A DNA stretch of 64,000 bases from Roseiarcus sp963782255 (lineage in GTDB: Bacteria > Pseudomonadota > Alphaproteobacteria > Rhizobiales > Beijerinckiaceae). The notes beneath the pieces were generated by a model. That model worked only from the letters and a program-made list of their open reading frames with translations, did not search any database and was not told the DNA's origin. The DNA lies in contig CAWAIS010000002.1 in NCBI GenBank assembly GCA_963782255.1, forward strand, positions 1,488,001 through 1,552,000. Direction: 5' to 3'. Position 1 is the first letter of the stretch; each line of letters starts with the position of its first letter. Position numbers and translations under genes: made by a program. This document shows, in pieces, positions 1 to 8,311 of the stretch.

Positions 1-126
1 GCGCTAAATTAGGCAGTGCTGCAACAAATGCAGGCAAACAAGGCCCCGCCCCCGTCCGGCGGCGCGACAGCACATTCGTTGGGCAAGGTTGGGCGCCCCG
101 CGGCGACGCGGTCAGCTACGCGCGCC

Positions 127-618
127 CTACAATCGCGCCACCGCCTCCTTAAGGCGCGCGGCGAGCGCGGCGCGGTCCTTCAGTTCGCACTCGTAGACGA
201 CCAGCGCCCGCCAGCCCATGTCCGCGTAGGCGGCGAGGGTCTTCTCGTCCCGCGCCCGGTTGCGGGTGATCTTGGTGCGCCAGTAGTCTGCGTTCGCCTT
301 GGGGCTGCGCGCGCCGCGCGGGCAGCCGTGCCCATGCCAGAAGCAGCCGTGCACGAAAATGACGAGCTTTCGCCCCGCATAGACGATGTCCGGCTTGCCC
401 GGCAGATCGTGGCGGCAGAGCCGGTAGCCCGGCGCGAGGCTCCAGAGCATCGCCCTCACCGCCCGCTCCGGCCCGGTGTCGCGCGATTTCACCGCGCGCA
501 TGACGGCGGAGCGGTCGTAGGCCTGGCCGGTCGCGCCGGCATCCGACCGCGGGCTCGAGCTGGTTCGGCGCTTCACCGGGACGGCATAGCACGGGACGGC
601 CAGTGGCGTTCGCAGCAA
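127..618 (-). CDS. vsr: Very short patch repair (Vsr) endonuclease
   Basis: Nicks DNA 5' of the T in T:G mismatches that arise when 5-methylcytosine deaminates, starting very short patch repair. The family signature is clear: a K-S-R-D-T-x-P-E block near residue 44, then R-x-D-L-P-G-K-P-D-I-V and the F-V-H-G-C-F-W-H-G-H zinc/catalytic segment around residues 87-97. It has 163 residues from the ATG at 618; the family is about 130-160, and an in-frame GTG at 576 would give a more usual N-terminus. The m5C methyltransferase at 4264-5439 lies on the same strand 3.6 kb away and is the obvious functional partner, though not in the same operon. Family is certain, start is not. Confidence 0.9.
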   Translation of the reverse strand: MLRTPLAVPCYAVPVKRRTSSSPRSDAGATGQAYDRSAVMRAVKSRDTGPERAVRAMLWSLAPGYRLCRHDLPGKPDIVYAGRKLVIFVHGCFWHGHGCPRGARSPKANADYWRTKITRNRARDEKTLAAYADMGWRALVVYECELKDRAALAARLKEAVARL

Positions 619-874
619 TGCGGACGGCTCTCCGATGGAAGGATCATGGTCAAAGATTTCACGGATCGTACACGCGGGTGCACTGCACTACGTAGTTTCC
701 CGGATATGGGCGTCGGACCGATTGCTCTAGAAGTCCTTTGAAGCGGCAGCGTGAAGGACTTCATGTTCACTTGTAAACTTGTAGCAGGCTGCCATTCTTC
801 CGGCGAGTTTAACTATCCGAAAGACAGGAAGGCGCCGCATTTACTTAACACGCGTGAATAAGAAGGAGCCATTG

Positions 875-1105
875 GTGGAATTGTATGACTTTGAAGTCCT
901 GCGGGGCGAGGAGGTCATCGCGGCCGAGCGGTCGGTCCCGCTCTACAGTCCGAAGGCGGCCTGGCCGAGGATCATCAAGCTGGCGAAGACCCTCAATGTT
1001 CCCGGGTGCCGGATCCGCGTGAAGGAACAGGGAGAGACGATCATTCTTGTCGGCGCCTCGGCCGCGCTGCGCTATGCGGATTTCGACTTTTCCGCGGCGG
1101 CGTGA
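875..1105 (+). CDS. Small conserved-looking hypothetical protein
   Basis: I do not recognise this protein. The GTG at 875 is preferred because AAGGAG lies 7 bases upstream; a longer reading from GTG at 854 has no ribosome binding site. It encodes about 76 residues, acidic at the start (ELYDFEVLRGEE), with a basic middle and a hydrophobic ILVGAS stretch, consistent with a small alpha/beta fold. There is no signal peptide, membrane segment or Cys motif. It stands alone between vsr and the oppositely oriented GNAT gene. Its even, GC-rich third positions support a real gene. Confidence 0.5.
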   Translation: MELYDFEVLRGEEVIAAERSVPLYSPKAAWPRIIKLAKTLNVPGCRIRVKEQGETIILVGASAALRYADFDFSAAA

Positions 1106-1282
1106 TCGTCGCGAGTTCAGACGGAGCGCCCCTCGCAGCGACTGCGACTTGCATCGGGCCACCGACCACAGACGATGTCGGCCTGCGGACAGCGCGGCGG
1201 GAGCTGCTGACGGAGACGCTTCGGGCGCGCCGCCCAAACATCACATCCGCCGCTGCGCTTGCAATTTTGGCTTAGGCGCCGA

Positions 1283-1948
1283 TCAGGCCGTGCGTCGCTC
1301 CGCGACGCCGGCGATTTCGCTCCACTTCCGGCACGGCAGGTCAGGAGCGGCGTCCAGCCGCTTCTCGATCCGCACGAGACGCCCTTCGAGCCCTGGCCCA
1401 AGCCGGAAGCCGCGGCCGCGCGCCAGCGCGATCATCCCCTCGTTGGTGCGCAACGTATCGCCGAACAGCCATTCGATGCCGTCGGCAGCCGCCTTGCGTT
1501 CGATTTCCTCGAGCAAGGCTGAGCCGAAGCCAAGACGCCGCCAGTCATCTGCAATCGACATGGAAAATTCGCCGGCGCGTTCCGCGCATGAAAGCGCGAC
1601 CCTAGCCTCGCCGACGATTGTTTCACGGTTCTCCACCGTCGAGGCGAGGAGCAGGGTCAGCGTGTCGCGACCATTGGCGGCCAATGCGAGCGCCAGTTCC
1701 AACGGCGGGAGTTCGCTTACCCCGCCCAGGAACCGATTGTAGCGCGATTGCGGAGAGAGTCCTCGGACATAGGTCTGCAAGGCGTCGCCGTCGCTCAAGC
1801 GGGCCGGACGAAGAGCGAGCCGAATGTCCGGTCGGCGCTTTGCCCGCAGCGTGCGGGCCTCCAAGCGACCTGAGTCGAGGGCGCTTTCATTGAGCTCTGC
1901 GTGAAGCGCAGGCTCAACGAATGGGTCGTGCAGAGGTGTGGGGACCAT
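1283..1948 (-). CDS. GNAT-family N-acetyltransferase
   Basis: Probable acetyl-CoA-dependent N-acetyltransferase of unknown substrate. The N-terminal strand (IRLALRPARLSDGDALQTYV) is the usual GNAT opening with an R-P-x-x-x-x-D block. A central V-G-E-A-R-V strand follows, and the acetyl-CoA loop appears as W-R-R-L-G-F-G-S-A-L-L, matching the Q/R-x-x-G-x-G/A motif. The ATG at 1948 gives 221 residues. A further upstream ATG at 2038 would run through the intergenic repeat at 1967-2113, so it was not chosen. About 25 residues precede the fold. It has no operon partner. Confidence 0.8.
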   Translation of the reverse strand: MVPTPLHDPFVEPALHAELNESALDSGRLEARTLRAKRRPDIRLALRPARLSDGDALQTYVRGLSPQSRYNRFLGGVSELPPLELALALAANGRDTLTLLLASTVENRETIVGEARVALSCAERAGEFSMSIADDWRRLGFGSALLEEIERKAAADGIEWLFGDTLRTNEGMIALARGRGFRLGPGLEGRLVRIEKRLDAAPDLPCRKWSEIAGVAERRTA

Positions 1949-1966
1949 CGGTGACTCGCAATGAGA

Positions 1967-2113
1967 CTGCCCTCTCCCGCTTGCGGGAGGGTCGCCGCGG
2001 AGCGGCGGGCAACGGCCCGTGGGCCCCTCTCCGGCCAAGCTTCGCCCGGCACCTTCTCCGGCAAAGGGCGTCGAAAGACGCCCGTCTCTCGACGGGCTAT
2101 GCGGGAGAAGGGA
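1967..2113. repeat. Intergenic palindromic repeat cluster
   Basis: About 150 bases of self-complementary GC-rich DNA without a credible gene. CTCTCCCGC/GCGGGAG forms a hairpin near 1972-1988. AAAGGGCGTCGAAAGACGCCC forms another near 2063, and GCGGGAGAAGGG near 2101 mirrors the opening. This style of dispersed repeat is common between genes in alphaproteobacteria. It separates the start of the GNAT gene from the 3' end of the next minus-strand gene and may also end transcription. Confidence 0.6.
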
Positions 2114-2123
2114 AACGAAGCGG

Positions 2124-2375
2124 CTACTGCGGCAGGGTCCAGTCAGACGCGAAAACCTTGCGCATGATTTCGCGCTCCATGCTGTCCGTGAAGTGTCCGC
2201 CGGAGTTCGCCAGGAGGCGGGCGATCTCCCGGTCGACCTCGCTGCGGCGCTGCGCCTCGAGGGCGTCGGTCAGTCGGCGAGCCAGTTTCTTGAGCTTGGC
2301 GCCGAAGCCGTTTGCGACTGGCGGCGTGCGGTCGCCGCATAGGCCGAAATCTCCGCAGTGCGTGATGTGTTCCAT
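2124..2375 (-). CDS. Hypothetical small protein
   Basis: An 83-residue protein I do not recognise. The ATG at 2375 is favoured because GAGG lies 8 bases upstream; the ATG at 2399 has no ribosome binding site. The N-terminus is Cys/Gly-rich (HCGDFGLCGDRTPP). A long amphipathic helix rich in K, R, E and A (residues about 25-60) looks like a coiled-coil or protein-binding segment. It is divergent from the LysR gene at 2520, so the shared 145-base upstream region could be controlled by that regulator. Function unknown. Confidence 0.55.
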   Translation of the reverse strand: MEHITHCGDFGLCGDRTPPVANGFGAKLKKLARRLTDALEAQRRSEVDREIARLLANSGGHFTDSMEREIMRKVFASDWTLPQ

Positions 2376-2519
2376 AGGACGGACCTCACGATCGACCATG
2401 GCTTGATATGGGCTCGATATGAGATATGCTCATCCGCCATGCTCGAAGTTACCCGCACATAGGCGAGAAACACGTGCCTGACAAAGGATTTTGCCTCAGC
2501 TCATGGATGAGAACCCCTC

Positions 2520-3500
2520 ATGCATAACGCTCCTCCCCCGTTGAACGCGCTTCGCGCTTTCGAGGCCGCCGCCCGGCATCTCAGCCTGACCAAGGCGGCG
2601 GTGGAGCTGAACGTCACTCCCGGCGCGCTCAGCCACCAAATTCGCGGGTTGGAAGATCATCTGGGCCTCAAACTCTTCGACCGCAGCGTGCGGAGGATCG
2701 CGCTGACGGCGGCAGGCAAGGCGCTCCACCCCGGCCTGCAGGCGGGCTTCCTTCATATCCGGGACGCGCTGGCGAGCCTCAATAGGCTCAGCGACGCGCG
2801 CGTGCTGGTAGTCAGCACACCGCCCGGCTTCACCTCGAAATGGCTGGCGCCGCGGCTCTACCGCTTTTCGATCGCCCATCCCGAAATCGACGTGCGCGTG
2901 TCCTCGTCGATCAACAACGCCAATTTCACCACCGACGGCGTCGACGCTGCGATCCGCAACCTTGCCGTCGATGCGGCGCACGATGACGCCCTCGAGGTCG
3001 AGAAGCTGTTCGACCAATCCCTCGCGCCGGTCTGCAGCCCGGCCTTTGTCGAAAAGCACGGGCCCTTCACGTCGCCGGACATGCTCAAGCGCGCGCCGCT
3101 GATCCATGACGACAGCCTCAGCGGTCGCGCCGCCATGCCGACCTGGGCCGATTGGTTTGCGGCGGCCGGCGTGAGGGACGCCGACGTCAGTCGCGGCCTT
3201 CGATTCAACAGCGCCGATCACGCGCTCGACGCGACGGTCGAAGGCGCCGGCGTGCTGCTCGCCCTTGATGCGCTCGCCTACGACGATCTGCGCACGGGGC
3301 GTCTCGTCATGCCTTTCGACCTGACCCTGCCTTCGGGCCGCTCATACGCATTCGTTTGCCCGAAGAGGCGGCGAGACTCGGCGAATGTGCGGGCCTTCCG
3401 CGCATGGCTCAGGCAAGAGGCGGCCGCCCTCGACTGGAGCAAGTGGGCCACTCGCGCAGCCGATTCGCGGCCCGCTGCGGGAGCGTCCGCGACGCGCTGA
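2520..3500 (+). CDS. LysR-family transcriptional regulator, GcvA-like
   Basis: DNA-binding regulator of 326 residues. The winged helix-turn-helix covers residues 5-65, with the A-F-E-A-A-A-R-H-L-S-L-T-K-A-A core and the H-Q-I-R-x-L-E-x-x-L-G-x-x-L-F-D-R LysR signature. The ligand-binding domain starts about residue 95 and has the GcvA-type G-F-x-S-K-W-L-A-P-R-L and D-G-V-D-A-A-I-R blocks. GcvA regulates glycine cleavage in enterobacteria; in alphaproteobacteria this subfamily is large and often controls a divergent neighbour, here the small gene at 2124-2375. The specific target is not evident. About 25 extra residues at the C-terminus lie beyond the domain. Confidence 0.9.
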   Translation: MHNAPPPLNALRAFEAAARHLSLTKAAVELNVTPGALSHQIRGLEDHLGLKLFDRSVRRIALTAAGKALHPGLQAGFLHIRDALASLNRLSDARVLVVSTPPGFTSKWLAPRLYRFSIAHPEIDVRVSSSINNANFTTDGVDAAIRNLAVDAAHDDALEVEKLFDQSLAPVCSPAFVEKHGPFTSPDMLKRAPLIHDDSLSGRAAMPTWADWFAAAGVRDADVSRGLRFNSADHALDATVEGAGVLLALDALAYDDLRTGRLVMPFDLTLPSGRSYAFVCPKRRRDSANVRAFRAWLRQEAAALDWSKWATRAADSRPAAGASATR

Positions 3501-3546
3501 AGGGCGACCCGGTCCCGGCAACCGAGCTGCCTGGCTGCTCGTTTTC

Positions 3547-3566
3547 ATCCCCGCGAAAGCGGGGAT
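3547..3566. repeat. Short dispersed palindrome (GCGAAAGC hairpin)
   Basis: ATCCCCGC-GAAA-GCGGGGAT forms an 8-bp perfect stem with a GAAA tetraloop. It sits in the 178-base gap between the convergent LysR and GIY-YIG genes. Elements of this form (ATCCCCGCGAAAGCGGGGAT) are a very common intergenic repeat in alphaproteobacterial genomes and could also serve as a bidirectional terminator. Confidence 0.6.
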
Positions 3567-3678
3567 CCAGAAGTCCGGCAGCGTAGATCATGGCGAGTCC
3601 CTCCGGCGCCTCCGCGAACCCCTTCTCAGGACCAACAGGGCTGACGGGTTGGTCGCAGCGCCCAGCGCAACCTCTGCG

Positions 3679-4260
3679 TCAATCCCCACCGCTATCGCCC
3701 TCGACTTCCGTCGCAAGGTTCAAAAGCTCTCTATGATACTTCTCAAGCCGTTGAAAGTGAGCTTGGATTGCGACCGCAATCTCTTTGGAGTTCTTCACTG
3801 CGAGGAAATGCCCAACGATCTGGCTGTAATGCTCCGCTTGGCGTGGAAGGCGGAGCGCGGGATCCCTTTTCTCCTCAATTTCTGCGTCGGCCATAACCTG
3901 AATCTGCTGGAATGGCTTTGGCGCCCTGGTTCTATGTGCTCGCAACTTAGGCGCCTTGCCATTCATGAGCGCGGATTTGGGATGGAACTCGTGGAAAAGC
4001 GCGTCCTCGATGACACCGATGTCGGCGCGATTCTCGACCGGATAGGTCCAGACCCAGGCTATCTCCCAAACGTCGATCTGCCGATTGGCGATAATGTCAC
4101 TTCGTGCCGAAGTGAGATGGCGACGGACGCGGGCACGAATACCGTCGACTGACTGTCCCACGTAGATTGGCACTTGGTCGAGGTCGCAAAGAACATAGCA
4201 GCCAATCTTGGTGGTGAGGGTGCGGACCGCGCTCCGACGGAAATCAAGATCAATCGCCAC
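3679..4260 (-). CDS. GIY-YIG nuclease, candidate type II restriction enzyme
   Basis: 193-residue protein with a GIY-YIG nuclease core. Residues about 18-35 hold C-Y-V-L and I-Y-V-G-Q-S (the GIY and YIG strands). These are followed by R-V-R-R-H-L, giving an R-x3-H pair like that in Eco29kI-type restriction enzymes, then the metal-binding Glu in V-I-E-D-A-L and a downstream Asn in L-M-N-G-K. It begins with GTG at 4260, 3 bases after the stop of the m5C methyltransferase, so the two are one operon. This arrangement suggests the cognate restriction nuclease. A homing or repair-type GIY-YIG enzyme is possible. Cleavage site unknown. Confidence 0.7.
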   Translation of the reverse strand: MAIDLDFRRSAVRTLTTKIGCYVLCDLDQVPIYVGQSVDGIRARVRRHLTSARSDIIANRQIDVWEIAWVWTYPVENRADIGVIEDALFHEFHPKSALMNGKAPKLRAHRTRAPKPFQQIQVMADAEIEEKRDPALRLPRQAEHYSQIVGHFLAVKNSKEIAVAIQAHFQRLEKYHRELLNLATEVEGDSGGD

Positions 4261-4263
4261 GTC

Positions 4264-5439
4264 CTACTCCGCTGCGATCGGCTTCGAACTTGCGTTCGCG
4301 TGAAGCAGCGGTTCGAGAACATGCGCCGCAATGTGCCGCACGACGGGCACGCATACGCCATCTCCGCATACATGGTACGCGTCGTTGTAGCGGTCGGGTA
4401 GTCGATAACTGTCGCTCAGCCCCATGAGCCTCGCGGCTTCGCGGGGGGACAGCAACCGTGAGCGAACCTTCTTACCTTCCACAATGAGAATAGTCTGGCG
4501 TGACGAACCGCCCGCGGGAGTCCGCAGACACCCCGCAATATCGTCAAACCGGACTTCGGCCCGCTGCTGCTTCCTGCCATTTTCGCCAGGGCGTGTTCGT
4601 CGGTAGACAGATCCTACGCTCCGGCGGCCAGAGCTCATGGCCTCCGCGACCTTTTGCCGATGCAGGGGGGCCATCAATTCGATGAGGTATTGTGTGTGAG
4701 CCGCCGTGTGCCAGTTCACGCCCGTAGGAGTGTCTTCGAGGATGTCGGAGAAGGTAAAGGTTCGCGAGGCGGGCCTTGGCAGGGCCCACCAGATCCAGCT
4801 TTTCCTGGCCCCTGGGTTCATGCCTGCATGAGCCGCAATCAGCGCATGAGAATGCCATTCCGGCTGTGGTCCGCCCGCCAAGAGAGGACCTGGGATCGTC
4901 TCGCCCTTGCGGACGGCGATGAAAAAAACGCGAGGCCGCGACTGCGGCACAAAGTGCGACGCGTTGATGACCGCAGCGCCGAATCTGTACTCCGAATCGG
5001 CGAAGGCCGAGGCGATTGCGGCGAAATCCCTGCCCCCGTGGGACGTCAGACAGCCCTGCACGTTCTCGAGCACGATCGTGCGCGGAGCGCGCTCAGCTTG
5101 CACGAGGCTGCGCATGAGCTTCCAGAACGGCCAAAAGGTTCCCGAGCGGGTCCGCGCGTTGTCGTGCTCGCGGCCGAGGCCGCGATAGCCGCCGGCCAGC
5201 GAAAGGTCCTGGCATGGGAATGACGCCCAGGCGAGGTCGACCGTCGCGGGAGGCAAATCGACGAACGTGAGGCTCCCGACATCGCCGAGCTTGATATCGC
5301 CGGCGCCCCAATTCGCCTCGTAGGTCGCAACCTTCATCGCGTCGAAGTCATTGGCGAACAGGCACCGCCATGATGCCCCAAGTCCGGCGCGCGCCATGCC
5401 ACCGCCGGCAAAGAATTCGAGGTACGTATGCCTGGTCAT
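4264..5439 (-). CDS. DNA (cytosine-5-)-methyltransferase
   Basis: Methylates C5 of cytosine in a specific DNA sequence using S-adenosylmethionine. Motif I is L-E-F-F-A-G-G-G at residues 6-13. The catalytic Cys is in S-F-P-C-Q-D-L-S (motif IV), motif VI is V-L-E-N-V, and motif VIII is Q-S-R-P-R-V-F. The C-terminal motif X region ends the 391-residue protein. The ATG at 5439 was chosen because it directly precedes motif I; the longer reading adds 47 residues of low-complexity translation. It lies upstream of the GIY-YIG nuclease in one transcript. Target sequence cannot be read from the gene. Confidence 0.92.
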   Translation of the reverse strand: MTRHTYLEFFAGGGMARAGLGASWRCLFANDFDAMKVATYEANWGAGDIKLGDVGSLTFVDLPPATVDLAWASFPCQDLSLAGGYRGLGREHDNARTRSGTFWPFWKLMRSLVQAERAPRTIVLENVQGCLTSHGGRDFAAIASAFADSEYRFGAAVINASHFVPQSRPRVFFIAVRKGETIPGPLLAGGPQPEWHSHALIAAHAGMNPGARKSWIWWALPRPASRTFTFSDILEDTPTGVNWHTAAHTQYLIELMAPLHRQKVAEAMSSGRRSVGSVYRRTRPGENGRKQQRAEVRFDDIAGCLRTPAGGSSRQTILIVEGKKVRSRLLSPREAARLMGLSDSYRLPDRYNDAYHVCGDGVCVPVVRHIAAHVLEPLLHANASSKPIAAE

Positions 5440-5686
5440 GGCCCCCGACCAATTCCGATAAACCAAACTATGCCGCGCGGCGCCCGTAAGCCAACCCCGG
5501 CGACAACTCTCCTGTGGACGGCCTCCGGCCGTCATGAAGCGGGTTTCATGCGCCGCCAAGCCGAGCCGGGTTCGGTCCATGCGGTCATATGTTTCCTGTT
5601 TGTTCCCTATCGCTCGTCAGGGCCGTTTGCAAGTCTGGCTTTCGCCGCTTGACCGTTCGCCCGCGATCCCTCCCTATTGGCGAGGC

Positions 5687-6691
5687 ATGAGCGATATCGT
5701 CTTCCCCTTCCCGGTCCTCGTCTGCGACACTGGCGGCACGAATGTGCGGTTTGCGCTGTCGGACAAGCCGGGCGCCCCGCTGGGCGAAATCGTCCATCTC
5801 GTGACCGACGATTATCCCGGCCTGCCCGAGGCGATCGAGGCGGCGCGGCCCAAACTCGGCGCGCGGCCGCGCTCGATGATCGCCTGCGGCGCCGGGCCGG
5901 TCGTGGCGCGGACCCTCAAGCTCACCAATGCGCCGTGGGTGATGGACGGGGTAGAGACGGCACGCCGCGCCGGCCTCGACCAGGGGCTCCTGCTCAACGA
6001 CTTCGAGGCGCAGGCGCTGTCGCTGCCGGCGCTTCCGCCCGACTGGGCGCGGCAGATCGGCCCGCTTCCGTTCGCCGGCCAAGGGCCGCAGTTGATCCTC
6101 GGGCCTGGCACCGGTCTCGGCGTCGCCGCGCTGGTCGAGACGGAGGGGCGGTTCGCGCCGGTTTCGTCGGAAGGCGGCCACATCGACTTCGGCCCGGTCT
6201 GGCCGGAGGAAGTCGCGCTCTGGCCGCATCTCGAGCGCGCGCACGGCCGCGTGACCGGCGAGAGCGTCATCAGCGGCGAGGGTCTCGCGCGCGTGCACCG
6301 GGCGCGAACGATGTCGCTTGGCCGTCCCGACCCGCATCTCGGTCCGCCCGCAGTCGCAGCGGCCGCGCTCGCCGACCGCGAGGGCGAGGCGGCGGCGAGT
6401 CTCAGGCTCTATTGGCGGATCGTCGCGCGCTTCGCCGGCGACATGGCGGTGACGTTCGTGGCGACGGGCGGGGTCACGCTGTCGGGCGGTGTTTTGCCAC
6501 GAGTGATCGACTTTCTCGATGAGGCCGCGTTCCGCCGGGCGTTCGAGGACAAGGCGCCGGTCGATGCGTTGGCCAAGCGCATCCCGACGCGGCTGATCAC
6601 CCAGTCGGACGCGGTGCTCGCAGGGATGGCGGCCATTGCCGCCAACCCCGAACGCTACGGCATCGACTACGCCTCACGAGCCTGGGTCTAG
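5687..6691 (+). CDS. glk: Glucokinase (Glk family)
   Basis: ATP-dependent phosphorylation of glucose to glucose 6-phosphate in the cytoplasm. The phosphate-binding motif D-T-G-G-T-N-V-R-F starts at residue 14. L-N-D-F-E-A-Q-A matches the LNDFEA signature, G-P-G-T-G-L-G-V-A is the second Gly-rich loop, and S-E-G-G-H-I-D-F carries the sugar-binding Glu/His. S-G-E-G-L-A-R and F-V-A-T-G-G-V complete the family. At 334 residues it has standard length. The ATG at 5687 is chosen because it directly precedes the first domain. It is divergent from the methyltransferase and is probably monocistronic. Confidence 0.92.
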   Translation: MSDIVFPFPVLVCDTGGTNVRFALSDKPGAPLGEIVHLVTDDYPGLPEAIEAARPKLGARPRSMIACGAGPVVARTLKLTNAPWVMDGVETARRAGLDQGLLLNDFEAQALSLPALPPDWARQIGPLPFAGQGPQLILGPGTGLGVAALVETEGRFAPVSSEGGHIDFGPVWPEEVALWPHLERAHGRVTGESVISGEGLARVHRARTMSLGRPDPHLGPPAVAAAALADREGEAAASLRLYWRIVARFAGDMAVTFVATGGVTLSGGVLPRVIDFLDEAAFRRAFEDKAPVDALAKRIPTRLITQSDAVLAGMAAIAANPERYGIDYASRAWV

Positions 6692-6820
6692 CGCATGCCC
6701 CGCGCCTTCGGTGGAATTCGGCCGCCGGCCGCGCTTTCGCCTTTATCTTAGGGCTTCTGCCGAGTAATCGAACGCTTCGACGGGGTTCGCTTAAAGGGGA
6801 TTCGACGGAGTTTGGCGAAA

Positions 6821-7246
6821 GTGACGCAAAGACATGGGGTGGTCCCAGCCTTGGCGATCGCGGCTGGGATTTTCACGATGATCGCGCCGGCGTTCGCCGA
6901 TTGCGGCCAGGACATGCAGAAGCTTGCGCAGGCGCGCAACGTCGAGATGCAGAAGGTGAACGCGTTCGCCCAGGCGGCGCACGGCAAGCCCCTGGATCCA
7001 GGCGCGTTCTGCATAAAGTCGGCGGGCCTCCTGCACGCCGAGGCTGCGCTGATCGCGTATATGGAGAAGAACAAGGACTGGTGCTCGTTCCCGGACGAGG
7101 CGATCACGGCCCTCAAGACGAGCCACGCCAAGAACGCCGGCTTCAACGCCAAGGCCTGCCAGGTCGCCGAGAAGATCAAGAAAATGAAGGAGCAGGCGGC
7201 GCAGAGCGGACCGCAGGCTCAGCCGCTGCCGGCCGGGCCGCTTTGA
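6821..7246 (+). CDS. Secreted hypothetical protein, Cys-containing
   Basis: Small exported protein of 141 residues. A signal peptide covers residues 1-26 (hydrophobic A-L-A-I-A-A-G-I-F, cleavage after A-F-A). The mature part is helical with four cysteines (A-D-C-G-Q, G-A-F-C-I, D-W-C-S and K-A-C-Q), probably two disulfides, and ends in a Lys-rich then Pro/Gln-rich tail. The GTG at 6821 has GGAG 10 bases upstream; the TTG at 6812 is too close to it. It precedes ubiA by 56 bases. I do not recognise a family. Confidence 0.65.
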   Translation: MTQRHGVVPALAIAAGIFTMIAPAFADCGQDMQKLAQARNVEMQKVNAFAQAAHGKPLDPGAFCIKSAGLLHAEAALIAYMEKNKDWCSFPDEAITALKTSHAKNAGFNAKACQVAEKIKKMKEQAAQSGPQAQPLPAGPL

Positions 7247-7302
7247 CCTCCGGGCACGAAAGCATCGGCGTCTTGCCGGACGCGCGTCCGGCAAGCCTTG
7301 TC

Positions 7303-8178
7303 ATGCGGCTCACGCCCGATTTCGCGCTTCCCTTCGTCCAGCTCGCCCGCCTCGACCGGCCTGCCGGCTGGCAATTGCTGCTCGCCCCATGCTGGCAGGC
7401 GACGGCGCTGGCGGGCCTTGCGCTCGACCGCGGGCCCAACCTCTGGCATCTCGCGCTCTTTTTCGTCGGCGCGATTGCGATGCGCGGCGCGGGCTGCACC
7501 TATAACGACATCCTCGACCGCAAGCTCGACGCGGGCGTCGAGCGCACGCGCGGGCGCCCGCTCCCCTCGGGCCGGGTCAGCGTCAGGGCCGCGGCGGCGT
7601 TTCTCGTCGCCCAGTCGCTCGTCGGCCTCGCCGTGCTCCTCAACTTCAACCTGTTTACGATCTGGCTCAGCGTCGGCTCGCTCGCGGTCGTCGCGATCTA
7701 TCCCTTGATGAAGCGGGTCACGTCGTGGCCGCAGGCGGTGCTGGGCCTTGCTTTCTCGTGGGGGGCGCTCGTGGGCTGGAGCGCGACGTTCGGGAGCCTC
7801 GCCCTTCCGGCCGTGCTCCTCTACGCCTCCGCCTTCTCATGGACGATCGGCTACGACACGATCTACGCCATGCAGGACACGCGCGACGACGCGATCGTCG
7901 GCATCCGCTCGACCGCGCGGCTCTTCGGCGCGAACGCAAGGGCGGGGGTCGGCCTCTTCTACGCCGCGGCGGCCGCGCTCGCCCTGGCCGCGATCCTCAT
8001 GGTCGGGGGCGACTGGATCGCGCTCCTCGGCTGGTTCTGCTATGCGACGCACCTCGCCTGCCAGGTCGCCAAAGTGGACGGCGCGGACGCAGCGACCGCG
8101 CTGAAACTCTTCCGTTCGAACCGCGACGCCGGATTGTTGCTGTTTGCCGGGATCGCGGTTCAGGGCTTGGCTGGATAG
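7303..8178 (+). CDS. ubiA: 4-hydroxybenzoate polyprenyltransferase
   Basis: Integral membrane prenyltransferase that attaches the polyprenyl tail to 4-hydroxybenzoate in ubiquinone synthesis. Both Asp-rich Mg-diphosphate sites are present: N-D-I-L-D-R-K-L-D at residues 67-75 and the Y-A-M-Q-D-T-R-D-D block near residue 190. About eight hydrophobic segments separate and follow them. It opens with L-A-R-L-D-R-P-A-G-W, typical of the family. The ATG at 7303 gives 291 residues; a slightly longer protein from an in-frame TTG near 7273 is possible. Family and length are standard. Confidence 0.9.
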   Translation: MRLTPDFALPFVQLARLDRPAGWQLLLAPCWQATALAGLALDRGPNLWHLALFFVGAIAMRGAGCTYNDILDRKLDAGVERTRGRPLPSGRVSVRAAAAFLVAQSLVGLAVLLNFNLFTIWLSVGSLAVVAIYPLMKRVTSWPQAVLGLAFSWGALVGWSATFGSLALPAVLLYASAFSWTIGYDTIYAMQDTRDDAIVGIRSTARLFGANARAGVGLFYAAAAALALAAILMVGGDWIALLGWFCYATHLACQVAKVDGADAATALKLFRSNRDAGLLLFAGIAVQGLAG

Positions 8179-8311
8179 CGCTCGCGCCGAGAGCCGTACA
8201 ACAAGGCTCATGGCGGCCTCGCGCCTTGCCGTGAATCCCGATCGCCCCTATCGATGAGCCCCGCGGGCCGCAAAAGCGCGCCGCGCAGAGATCGCCGGGA
8301 GGAGGCGCAAT

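Noticed and set aside
1102..1275. 57-codon frame starting with GTG over the stop of the gene at 875-1105
   Set aside because: The overlap is attractive, but composition is Ala/Thr-rich without structure and there is no family resemblance.
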